A stretch of 64,000 nt of DNA from NCBI RefSeq assembly GCF_002192255.1, contig NZ_CP021768.1, forward strand, positions 2,312,001 to 2,376,000, given 5' to 3'. The notes beneath the pieces were generated by a model, which ran no database searches, was not told the origin of the DNA, and saw only the letters and a program-made list of their open reading frames with translations. This document shows, piece by piece, positions 50,945-58,180 of the stretch. This DNA comes from Stenotrophomonas sp. WZN-1. GTDB lineage: Bacteria; Pseudomonadota; Gammaproteobacteria; Xanthomonadales; Xanthomonadaceae. How positions within the stretch are numbered: the stretch's first letter is position 1; the number at the start of each line of letters is the position of its first letter. Position numbers and translations under genes: made by a program.

Positions 50945-52261
50945 ATGCACACCCTGATGAGGATCACCCCGTTGGCGCTGGCGGCGCTGGCGGGAACCGC
51001 TTTCGCCGCGCCACCCGCGGCGGACAATGGCGCCGACGTGCAGGCACTGGCCAACCAGCTGGAGCAACTGAAATCCAACTATGCACAGGAAGTGCGGCGC
51101 CTGCGCGAACTGGACATGCAGGTGCAGGCCATGCAGGCGCGGCTGAGTGGGAAGGTTGGCTCGATGGCCCTGTCTACGGCTACGGCTACGGCTACGGCAG
51201 TCGAGCGTGGCTCGACTCTACAGAGTGGTGCGGCCGTTCCGCCGAGCAGCGAGGGCTACGCCAGTACCGCCGCCGAGGCGCAGCAGGCAAAGCAGGAATC
51301 GCGGCGCAGCGTGGATGATGTGAAACAACAGCAGTCGGCACTGTTCTCGCGCCGCTTCACCGTCGAGAACAGCCTCACCTACGCCCGTTACGACCGCAAG
51401 CAGCTCACCCTCAACGGCTTCCTGGCACTGGATGCGATCTTCCTCGGCAACATCGCCATCGAGAACGTCGAATCCGATTCGCTTACCTACAATCTGGCCG
51501 CCCGTTGGGGCGTCAGCCCGAACCTGACGCTCAACCTGGACGTGCCTTACCTGGCGCGGCGCACCGTCTACCAGAAGGGCGGCGCCGGCGGCGCGGCGGC
51601 TGCGATCGCGCAGGAAGAAACCAATGGCAACGGCCTGGGCGATATCGGCCTGAGTGCGAACTATCGTTTGTTCGGCGAACGTGGCTGGCGCCCGGAAGCC
51701 GTGCTCACCGCCGGCGTGACCGCCCCCACCGGGCGCGCACCTTACGGCCTGGACTGGAAGGTGATCGAACGCGACGACGATGACTACATCCGCTTCGCCG
51801 TGCCCAGGGAGCAACCCACCGGCAATGGCGTGTGGCAGGCCAACGTGGGCCTGTCGATGGTCAAGACCGCCGATCCGGCGATCCTGTTCGCCAACCTCGG
51901 CTACGTGCATTCGTTCCCGCGGGGTTTCAGTGACATCGACAGCAACCCCGACACGATCAACCCGGGTGACGTGAAGCTCGGCGGCTCGGTCTACTTCGGC
52001 GCCGGCGTGGCCTTCGCGTTCAACGAGCGCACCAGCCTCAGCCTGTCCTTCAGCGACCGCATCAGCGCCCGCGCGTCCACCCGTTTCCAGGGTGGCAAGT
52101 GGATGAAGGTGATCGGCAGCGACGGCAGCGCTGCGTCACTGAATCTGGGGGTGACCTATGCACTCAACCAGCACACCACGCTGGTCACCCTGCTGGGCAT
52201 CGGGCTGACCCCGGATGCACCGGACTTCACCCTGGCATTCAAGATTCCCTACATGCTCTGA
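50945..52261 (+). CDS. fapF: FapF-like outer-membrane amyloid secretion channel
   Basis: 438 residues. Signal peptide, then an N-terminal coiled coil (about 28-70: DVQALANQLEQLKSNYAQEV), a linker (75-105), and from about 130 a beta-barrel of alternating strands (TVENSLTYARYD ... TLVTLLGIGLTPD). This is the FapF plan: a trimeric barrel gated by coiled coils that secretes FapB/C/E. Unusually, the linker is encoded by four CTACGG repeats and a complete SMAG palindrome (51174-51221), giving TATATATAVERGSTL. The frame remains open, so the protein should still work. Confidence 0.88.
   Translation: MHTLMRITPLALAALAGTAFAAPPAADNGADVQALANQLEQLKSNYAQEVRRLRELDMQVQAMQARLSGKVGSMALSTATATATAVERGSTLQSGAAVPPSSEGYASTAAEAQQAKQESRRSVDDVKQQQSALFSRRFTVENSLTYARYDRKQLTLNGFLALDAIFLGNIAIENVESDSLTYNLAARWGVSPNLTLNLDVPYLARRTVYQKGGAGGAAAAIAQEETNGNGLGDIGLSANYRLFGERGWRPEAVLTAGVTAPTGRAPYGLDWKVIERDDDDYIRFAVPREQPTGNGVWQANVGLSMVKTADPAILFANLGYVHSFPRGFSDIDSNPDTINPGDVKLGGSVYFGAGVAFAFNERTSLSLSFSDRISARASTRFQGGKWMKVIGSDGSAASLNLGVTYALNQHTTLVTLLGIGLTPDAPDFTLAFKIPYML
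51174..51221 (-). repeat. SMAG palindrome plus (CTACGG)4 inside fapF
   Basis: 51174-51197 is CTACGG repeated four times. 51199-51221 read on the minus strand is GTAG followed by AGTCGAGC-CAC-GCTCGACT, a perfect 8-base stem with the diagnostic GTAG head. Both lie in the linker codons of fapF without breaking the frame. Confidence 0.75.
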
Positions 52262-52275
52262 CCCGCCCGATCCGG

Positions 52276-52302
52276 CGACGACGTGGCCGCTGCCCGTCGT
52301 CG
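52276..52302 (+). terminator. Hairpin after fapF, possible terminator
   Basis: CGACGACG-N11-CGTCGTCG, a perfect 8-base inverted repeat beginning 15 bases after the fapF stop. No T-run follows, so it may only protect the 3' end or be a factor-dependent terminator. The rest of 52262-52561 has no gene; no -24/-12 promoter for reb was found there. Confidence 0.45.
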
Positions 52303-52561
52303 TCGAATCGCGGCCGCCGTGTGCGGGCCCTGTGTGTCCTCCCGGGTAGCGCGCCAGCGCTGGCGATGACGGCGTTGATCATCAGTTCCACCGTATTCCC
52401 GCCGCACCTTCACGGTGATCCGCCCGCATTCTCCGTCGATTCCGCCAATCCGGCGGCGACGCCATTTCCTACTCTGGCCCCACGGTGAAGCCCAGGCCGC
52501 TGCAGGCAACGCACCGTGAGACTGGATACCTCGCACTTCCACCCTTTCGCAGGAGCAGGAC

Positions 52562-52852
52562 ATGGCATTTCCAACCGCGGTAAACGACCAGATCACCGAT
52601 TCGGTCACCCAGGCCAACACCAAGGTGCTGGGCGACGCGCCCGCCGTGGCAGTAGGCAACCTGTACCAGGCCACCGCGCAGGCGCTGGCCAACGCTGCCC
52701 ACAACGCCACCAATGCGCAGCAGCAGTCCTACGTGACCGCGCAGTCGGCCACCACCATGGGCGTGGCCACGCTGTACTCGATCGATACCGCGACCACCGC
52801 CGTGGCAAGCAAGGAAATCCTCAGCACCCGCGTTCGCGGCCTGGGTTCCTGA
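52562..52852 (+). CDS. rebB: RebB-family R-body structural protein, copy 1
   Basis: 96 residues from ATG 52562 (AGGAGCAGGA upstream). It is a typical RebB protein: FPTAVNDQITDSVTQANTKV, then a helix YQATAQALANAAHNATNAQQ and a C-terminal GVATLYSIDTA. RebB-family proteins polymerise into R-bodies, coiled protein ribbons that unroll on a pH change and, in Caedibacter, burst membranes of the Paramecium host. The last 9 residues (STRVRGLGS) differ from the other copies. First gene of a nine-gene cluster. Confidence 0.93.
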   Translation: MAFPTAVNDQITDSVTQANTKVLGDAPAVAVGNLYQATAQALANAAHNATNAQQQSYVTAQSATTMGVATLYSIDTATTAVASKEILSTRVRGLGS

Positions 52853-52895
52853 TCCGTCGTTCCGTAGCTGACCCGCCAACCCCAAGGAGATCGAC

Positions 52896-53165
52896 ATGGC
52901 ATTCCCGACCGCTGTAAACGACCAGATCACCGATTCGGTCACCCAGGCCAACACCAAGGTACTGGGCGACGCGCCCGCCGTGGCCATGGGCAATCTGTAC
53001 CAGGCCACTGCACAGGCGCTGGCCAACGCCGCCCACAACGCCACCAATGCGCAGCAGCAGTCCTATGTGACGGCGCAAGCGGCCACCACCATGGGTGTGG
53101 CCACGCTCTACTCGATCGACACCGCCACCACCGGCGTGGCCACCAAGCAGATCCTTGGCGCGTGA
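52896..53165 (+). CDS. rebB: RebB-family R-body structural protein, copy 2
   Basis: 89 residues, AAGGAG upstream. It differs from copy 1 at only about half a dozen positions before residue 85 and the DNA is also nearly identical, so the pair is a recent tandem duplication or under gene conversion. The C-terminus is ATKQILGA. Role: R-body ribbon subunit. Multiple slightly different Reb subunits are known to be needed for ribbon assembly. Confidence 0.93.
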   Translation: MAFPTAVNDQITDSVTQANTKVLGDAPAVAMGNLYQATAQALANAAHNATNAQQQSYVTAQAATTMGVATLYSIDTATTGVATKQILGA

Positions 53166-53191
53166 TGCGCCGGCAGGCAAGGAGCTGAGCC

Positions 53192-53458
53192 ATGGCATTT
53201 CCCACCGCCGTCAACGACCAGATCACCGACTCGGTCAGCCAGGCCAACCTGCAGGTGCTGGGCGTGGCGCCTGCCACGGCCATGGGCACGCTGTACCAGG
53301 CCACCGCGCAGGCGCTGGCCAATGCCGCCCACAACGCGACGCTCGCCCAGCAGCAGATGTATGTCACGGCACAGGCCGCGACCACGATGGGCGTCGCGCT
53401 GCTCTACGCCGTCGATACCGGCGCCACCGGCGCCGCCACCCGGAAGATTCTCGGCTGA
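53192..53458 (+). CDS. rebB: RebB-family R-body structural protein, copy 3
   Basis: 88 residues, AAGGAG upstream. Same fold with more changes: SQANLQVLGVAPATAMGTLY, AHNATLAQQQMYVTAQAATT, LLYAVDTGATGAATRKILG. The conserved NQQ-like centre and TAVNDQITDSV start are intact. 26 bases after copy 2, so co-transcribed. Confidence 0.93.
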   Translation: MAFPTAVNDQITDSVSQANLQVLGVAPATAMGTLYQATAQALANAAHNATLAQQQMYVTAQAATTMGVALLYAVDTGATGAATRKILG

Positions 53459-53518
53459 ATCCATTGAGTGCCGGCAATCTCCGTTCCTGTAGTGCTGTCC
53501 ACCCTAGGAGCTTCCACC

Positions 53519-53791
53519 ATGGCATTTCCCACCGCCGTCAACAGCCAGATCACCGATTCGGTCTCGCAGGTCAACACCAAGGTGCTTGGTGATGCGCCGG
53601 CCATCGCAATGGGCAACCTGTTCGTGGCCACCAGCCAGGCGCTGTCCAACGCCGCGCACAACGCCACCAACAACCAGCAGCAGTCCTACGTGACCATGCA
53701 GGCGTCGACCACCCAGGGGGTGTCCACGCTGTATGCGATCGACACCGCCTCCAACGGCGTGGCCACCCGCGAAATCCTGGGCCTGCGCTGA
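53519..53791 (+). CDS. rebB: RebB-family R-body structural protein, copy 4
   Basis: 90 residues from ATG 53519 with AGGAG 9 bases upstream (an earlier in-frame start lacks it). TAVNSQITDSVSQVNTKVLG, FVATSQALSNAAHNATNNQQ and STLYAIDTASNGVATREILG mark the family. It is the most Ser/Asn-substituted of the four canonical copies. Ribbon subunit. Confidence 0.92.
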   Translation: MAFPTAVNSQITDSVSQVNTKVLGDAPAIAMGNLFVATSQALSNAAHNATNNQQQSYVTMQASTTQGVSTLYAIDTASNGVATREILGLR

Positions 53792-53861
53792 CGTGTCGGC
53801 CCGGCGTGACGCCAACCACCGCGCCCCCGCTCAGGGCGGCGTCACGCCGGGCCCCTGATCG

Positions 53862-54098
53862 ATGGCCGCATCGCCCGCCACCGGCTACCTGCTGGCTGCA
53901 ACCAGCACCGGCTCCGGGGTGGCGATCGCCCTCGCCCCCTCGTTCGCGATGTCCGCCACGTACCTGGCGATGGCCGACAGCCTCGGCCTTGCCATGCAGA
54001 ACGCGGTGGCCAACCAGCAACGCGGCCAGGTGACCGCCGGCGCAAGCCTGGCCCAGGTCCTGGCCTTGATCATCCAGAAGGGAGCCGTTCCGTCATGA
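53862..54098 (+). CDS. Divergent RebB-domain protein, 78 residues
   Basis: It keeps the central Reb helix (FAMSATYLAMADSLGLAMQN, then AVANQQRGQVTAGASLAQVL) but has lost the TAVNDQITDSV start and the LYSIDTA end, replaced by SPATGYLLAATSTGSGVAI and IIQKGAVPS. Ribosome site weak. Its stop overlaps the start of the next gene (ATGA), so the two are translated together. Possibly a modifier or end-cap of the ribbon (inference). Confidence 0.75.
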   Translation: MAASPATGYLLAATSTGSGVAIALAPSFAMSATYLAMADSLGLAMQNAVANQQRGQVTAGASLAQVLALIIQKGAVPS

Positions 54099-54688
54099 AC
54101 AGTGAGAACACCGTCAACAGCCAGATCGTCGACAGCGTCACCGCTGCGTCGACCCTGCTGGTGGCACAGGGGCCGGCGCAGTCCTTCAGCATGCTGGACA
54201 TGGTGATGCTGGAGACGCTCGGCACCGCCATGCACAACGCCGTCGCGCGCCAGCAGGGTGCGGGCATGGTCAGCAACGCAGCGGTCACCGCCACCTGCGC
54301 GAAGATGATCAATGCCCCCTGGCCGGTGCCGCCACCTGCGCCGGAACCGCCTCCGCCACCACCGCCGCAGGTGATTCCCCTGCCCGGCCCGGTGCCGGCG
54401 CCCCCTTCGCCTGCGGCAGTGATCGCCGCAGCCACCGCAGAAGGAAAGACCGCCATCAGCGTCCTGCAGGCACAGACACACGGTGCCACTGCCGACGCTG
54501 CGGCCGCTACCAGCAGCCTGCATGCACTGCAAACGCTTGCAGGCAATGCGGCAGCGCCCGCGCCCGGTCCTGCGCCCGACCCCGCGTCCGGTCCGGATCC
54601 GGCCGCAGGTCCCGCCCAGGATCCCGCGCCAGACTCCCCTTCCCCTTCCCCTTCCCCGGCCACAGGCGACGCTGACGCCGGAGCCTGA
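54095..54688 (+). CDS. RebB-domain protein with proline-rich and Ala/Pro tail
   Basis: 197 residues. Residues 1-73 are a Reb domain (TVNSQIVDSVTAASTLLVAQ, TAMHNAVARQQGAGMVSNAA). A Pro-rich stretch follows (about 75-108, with PPPPPPP), then an Ala-rich helix (about 108-150) and a low-complexity Pro/Ala/Asp/Ser tail. No standard RebB carries such an extension. It could tether the R-body or regulate polymer length (inference). Confidence 0.78.
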   Translation: MNSENTVNSQIVDSVTAASTLLVAQGPAQSFSMLDMVMLETLGTAMHNAVARQQGAGMVSNAAVTATCAKMINAPWPVPPPAPEPPPPPPPQVIPLPGPVPAPPSPAAVIAAATAEGKTAISVLQAQTHGATADAAAATSSLHALQTLAGNAAAPAPGPAPDPASGPDPAAGPAQDPAPDSPSPSPSPATGDADAGA

Positions 54689-54735
54689 TACCGTGCAGGC
54701 CGCCTGCGGCCACACCCGCCCATCAAGGAGCCCGT

Positions 54736-55083
54736 ATGGACCCGAGCTATGTCAACGCCCAGGTCATCGATGTGATCAACCATGTGCAAACGGCCACCAT
54801 GTCCGCATCCGTGGTGAAGACCAGTGGCGCCGGCAAGGCCTACCAGTCGGTGGCCCAGTCTGCGGCGATCGCCGTGCAGGATGCCGCCGACGCCCTGCGC
54901 AATGTCTCTACCATCGCGACCACTGCGGCCGGCGTGGCCATGGCCCAGTACCTGGCGACGGGGGACGAGAAGTATGCAAGGGTGCTCACGCAGGCGCAGA
55001 CCATGATGCAGGGGGCCACCGACGACTTCACCCGGGTCGGCAGTGCCGCTGCGACCGTCCTCAAGGATTTTCCGGCCCAGTGA
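54736..55083 (+). CDS. Divergent RebB-domain protein, 115 residues
   Basis: AAGGAG upstream. VNAQVIDVINHVQTATMSAS, then YQSVAQSAAIAVQDAADALRN, follow the Reb helix pattern, but the Asn/Gln-rich centre is replaced. A 30-residue helical tail (DEKYARVLTQAQTMMQGATD) follows. Same operon; probably an accessory R-body protein. Confidence 0.72.
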   Translation: MDPSYVNAQVIDVINHVQTATMSASVVKTSGAGKAYQSVAQSAAIAVQDAADALRNVSTIATTAAGVAMAQYLATGDEKYARVLTQAQTMMQGATDDFTRVGSAAATVLKDFPAQ

Positions 55084-55103
55084 GGCCGCCAGGAGAGCCA
55101 CGC

Positions 55104-56183
55104 ATGAGCGTTTTCATTGCCGGTCGTTCCATTCCCCAGGCCAACCTGCTCAGCCAATCGTGCCGGCGGGTCCTTCAGTTCATCGACGGTGGCGAGCACT
55201 GGTTGAGGTGGGCCATTGAATCCCATGAGCACCGCTACGCCTTCTCCGACGAGGGCACGATGCTTGATGGGGTGCAACAGGGCCTGCATGGTTCGCGCAT
55301 GACCTGGTTGCCGCGCATCGGCCTGCAGATCGGCCCGATCAAGTTGCTCAGCCTCAGGACCAGCGACCTCGATGCCCTGCGCAACATCGAACTGGGCGAA
55401 GAGACACGCCTGTCGCACAGCGAGGCACAGGAGGTACTGGAAAGGCACCGGCTGCTGACCAATACCGAACTCGGTGCCATCCGCCCCTTCCTGGCTTCAA
55501 TCAATGCGGCCGATGCACCTCTGCTGCAGCAACTGGATTTTCGTGAATCGGTGGCGCTCTACCAGCTGGCCGGTGAGGTGGGCATGTCCAGCGCAGGGCG
55601 CGATGATCTGGCCGACGCTGCCCGCTTCGCGCTGCTGCACGCACGCCGGCCCATCGAGTTTGCCGACTATTTCCGTTTCTACCAGCACGTGAGCGCAGGG
55701 GGCGGAAGCAGCGAGCAACGAATGACCCGTGCCACCCGCGCGTTGCAGCAGCTGCTGCCGATGCTGTTCGACTTCCTGGACGGGCCGCAGCTGCCACAGC
55801 TGCCGTCGCCGGAGCAGGTGCGCGAGGCGATTGGCGCAAGCCTGGCCGCGAACCGGCAGATTGGTTATGCACGCATCTCACTGGCTGCCCAGCAGATGGC
55901 ATTGTGCTTCGACAACGGCCCCGACCTGCTGCGGGATGACCACAGCCTGCGCGAAGCCGCGCAGTGGCAGCTGCGTGATGCGCAGGAGTTCCTCAACGAA
56001 CACCCGGTCTCCCGTGGCCAGCTCGGGCAGGATGGTGCCAGCGTGCAGTTCGCGATCGATGGCTCCAGAGGACAGGCGCTGATACAGGTGGAGGACAATG
56101 TGATCACCCTGCAGGACTACCACCGCTCCCGTCACTACCTGGGCGATGAAGCGCAGGTGGGCTACCGGGCGGGTACGGTGTGA
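55104..56183 (+). CDS. R-body cluster protein, 359 residues, function unknown
   Basis: ATG 55104 with AGGAG upstream. A soluble protein, largely helical, no signal peptide or membrane helix and no motif I recognise. The N-terminal 90 residues read as alpha/beta (VFIAGRSIPQANLLSQ, MTWLPRIGLQIGPIKLLSLR); the middle is helical; the C-terminal 80 residues (SVQFAIDGSRGQALIQVEDNV) look beta-rich. It lies between two Reb-type genes and the last small gene and has a GTGA junction with the latter, so it is integral to the reb operon. Assembly factor or cargo are both possible. Confidence 0.7.
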   Translation: MSVFIAGRSIPQANLLSQSCRRVLQFIDGGEHWLRWAIESHEHRYAFSDEGTMLDGVQQGLHGSRMTWLPRIGLQIGPIKLLSLRTSDLDALRNIELGEETRLSHSEAQEVLERHRLLTNTELGAIRPFLASINAADAPLLQQLDFRESVALYQLAGEVGMSSAGRDDLADAARFALLHARRPIEFADYFRFYQHVSAGGGSSEQRMTRATRALQQLLPMLFDFLDGPQLPQLPSPEQVREAIGASLAANRQIGYARISLAAQQMALCFDNGPDLLRDDHSLREAAQWQLRDAQEFLNEHPVSRGQLGQDGASVQFAIDGSRGQALIQVEDNVITLQDYHRSRHYLGDEAQVGYRAGTV

Positions 56184-56626
56184 ACCCGCCTCCGGCGCCA
56201 GCTGGCGATGGCGTGCAGGCAGCGACGGAGGCCCTGGCTTCGGCGGCCGGCGCGGCCGTTGCCGCCGGACGCCTGGCGGCCCGGCAACAGGCGCAGAAGA
56301 TCCTGGCCGATGCCCAGTCTGCATTGCGCCATATCCTGGGGGAACGTAACGACGGTGTTCCCCCCTCATCCCCAGCAGGAGCACCGACGATGACCTTCCC
56401 GACCCCGCTTCCCGGCATGCCCACCCCCGCCTATCCGGCGGGAAAAACCCCAATGGAGATCGCCCAGGAACTCGCGGACGCCGCCATGGCCGCCAGTGAA
56501 AAGGGCATCTGCGCCGCGATGGAGGTCTCGCAACGCGCAGTCGAGGCCGCCGCCGAGGCGGCACGCCGTGCAGACGAAGCCGCCGAACTGGCCGTGCAGC
56601 GCGCTGCTGAAGCCAACGCGCGCTAA
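56180..56626 (+). CDS. Helical Ala/Glu-rich protein closing the reb cluster
   Basis: 148 residues from GTG 56180, overlapping the previous stop. It has two helical parts: 10-50 (Ala-rich, RQQAQKILADAQSALRHIL) and 90-148 (a continuous heptad-like Ala/Glu/Arg helix), joined by a Pro-rich linker. An internal ATG at 56390 has its own AGGAG 9 bases upstream, so a shorter 78-residue product starting MTFPTPLPGMPTPAYPAG may also be made. The long helix could form a coiled coil. Function unknown. Confidence 0.65.
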   Translation: MNPPPAPAGDGVQAATEALASAAGAAVAAGRLAARQQAQKILADAQSALRHILGERNDGVPPSSPAGAPTMTFPTPLPGMPTPAYPAGKTPMEIAQELADAAMAASEKGICAAMEVSQRAVEAAAEAARRADEAAELAVQRAAEANAR

Positions 56627-56686
56627 CGCCTGGTCTGCCCCCCCAGCGCCCCGGGCAGGCCCAGGCCTGCACCGGGGCGTATCCGT

Positions 56687-58180
56687 TTACTGATCCGCCG
56701 TTCGCCGGTAGCTGCGCGGGCTGACCCCGACCGCGCGCCGGAAGCTCTTTTCGAAGTGGCTCAGGTCGCCGAAGCCGACCTGCAGCGCCACATCGGTGAT
56801 GCGCAGGCGCTGGCCATCGCGCAGCAACTGCTTGGCATGCTCGATGCGCAGCTGCTGCAGGAGCAGCTTGAAGGTCGTGCCCAGTTCGCTGCGGAACAGG
56901 AACCCCAGGTGTGACTGGCTGACATGCGCCTGGCGAGCGAGGTCGCCCAGTGTGAGCGGCTCCGCAGCATGGTCCTTCAGATAGGCCAGGGCGCGTTTCA
57001 GCCCATCGTGCAGGCCTTCATGCGCGGCCCGCGGCATCTCCTCCCGGCCGGGCCCAGGCGCGGCGGCCGGCTCCGCCCCCGGCGGCAGTCGCTGCACGCG
57101 CCCGGCATCGCTGCTGGCGCTGGCTGCTGCCAGATCCGGCGCGTGCCGTGCCAGGTCGTCGCGACGGATGCAGCGGCCACCGGTCATCACCGCCAGCCGC
57201 ACCACCACCCGCTCCATCTCCAGCAGGTTGCCGGGCCAGTCATGCGCGCACAGTGCTTCCAGCACGTCGTCACCCAGTACATGGGGATTGAATCCATGCA
57301 GCTCCAGCGAACGTGCCGCCAGCGCGGCGATGTCCTCCACCCGTTCGCGCAATGGCGGGATATCCACGGTGAGGAACTCCAGGCCCGCCAGCAGGGCGCG
57401 CGAAAACTGCTTCTCCCGCACCCGCTGCTCCAGGTCCGCGCTGGTCGAGGCGATCACCCGTATCGAACCGGCCGCCTGTGCCTCGGCATGTGCAGCCGGC
57501 AGCCCACGCATCCGGTGTGACAGCTGGCCCTGCAGGGGCACCGGCAATTCGTCGACTTCATGGAAGTAGAGCGTTCCGCCCTGTGCATGCGCGAACCAGT
57601 CGCAGGCTTCGCCCTGCGGGTGGACACAGTTCACCTCTACGAACGGGCCCTGCCGGTACGGGCCGCCACTGTGCAGGGCGGCGGCCAGCTCCATTTTCTC
57701 GGTCCCGAACTCACCGCGCAGCAGTACCGGCAGCGGGCTGGCCGCCGCGCGTTCGACGAATTCGTCCATCTGCTTCAGCGCCTCGCCGGCGCCGACCAGC
57801 AGCAGCGGCCGGCTCAGTGCCTGTTCGGCCCAGTCTTTGGCTTCGTAGCGCTTGATCAGGTGCGCGCATCGCTGGGCAAACTGCTCCCCCAACGCCAAGG
57901 CACTACCATCCAGGCGGCCGGCTTCACCTTCCAGGTGCAGCTCACCCAGTACCTCGCTGCCATAGCGGATGGGAACCCGCTGCAAGGAATCCGCTCCCCT
58001 GTCCCCGGCGGCCGTCGACAGCGCGGCCGTTGCCCCTGCCGCCGCGCTGCGCAGCCGCACCTGCCCGCCACGCATCACCTTGTGCTCGGACAGCTCCTTG
58101 ACGAACGCTCCCAGCAGCTCGGGCAACGAAGGATAGGGCCGATAAGCGCGCTGCAGCATCTCACTGACTTGCCTGTGCAT
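56687..58180 (-). CDS. Regulator: decayed sigma-54-type AAA domain fused to AraC DNA-binding domain
   Basis: 497 residues from ATG 58180 (GGGGAG upstream). Residues 1-110: possible sensor. 125-340: the outline of an enhancer-binding AAA+ domain, but Walker A reads GEFGTEK (last Gly to Glu), Walker B reads TLYFHEVDEL (Asp to His), and no GAFTGA loop is present. The C-terminal 95 residues are an AraC/XylS domain with two helix-turn-helices (LTLGDLARQAHVSQSHLGFL; ITDVALQVGFGDLSHFEKSF) instead of Fis. It is convergent with the reb cluster and likely regulates it, as a sigma-70-type AraC activator that has lost ATPase function (inference). Confidence 0.88.
   Translation of the reverse strand: MHRQVSEMLQRAYRPYPSLPELLGAFVKELSEHKVMRGGQVRLRSAAAGATAALSTAAGDRGADSLQRVPIRYGSEVLGELHLEGEAGRLDGSALALGEQFAQRCAHLIKRYEAKDWAEQALSRPLLLVGAGEALKQMDEFVERAAASPLPVLLRGEFGTEKMELAAALHSGGPYRQGPFVEVNCVHPQGEACDWFAHAQGGTLYFHEVDELPVPLQGQLSHRMRGLPAAHAEAQAAGSIRVIASTSADLEQRVREKQFSRALLAGLEFLTVDIPPLRERVEDIAALAARSLELHGFNPHVLGDDVLEALCAHDWPGNLLEMERVVVRLAVMTGGRCIRRDDLARHAPDLAAASASSDAGRVQRLPPGAEPAAAPGPGREEMPRAAHEGLHDGLKRALAYLKDHAAEPLTLGDLARQAHVSQSHLGFLFRSELGTTFKLLLQQLRIEHAKQLLRDGQRLRITDVALQVGFGDLSHFEKSFRRAVGVSPRSYRRTADQ

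Noticed and set aside
52562..53791. CRISPR-like or satellite repeat array
   Set aside because: The regular repeats are four rebB genes with individual ribosome sites and coding divergence, not short direct repeats with spacers.
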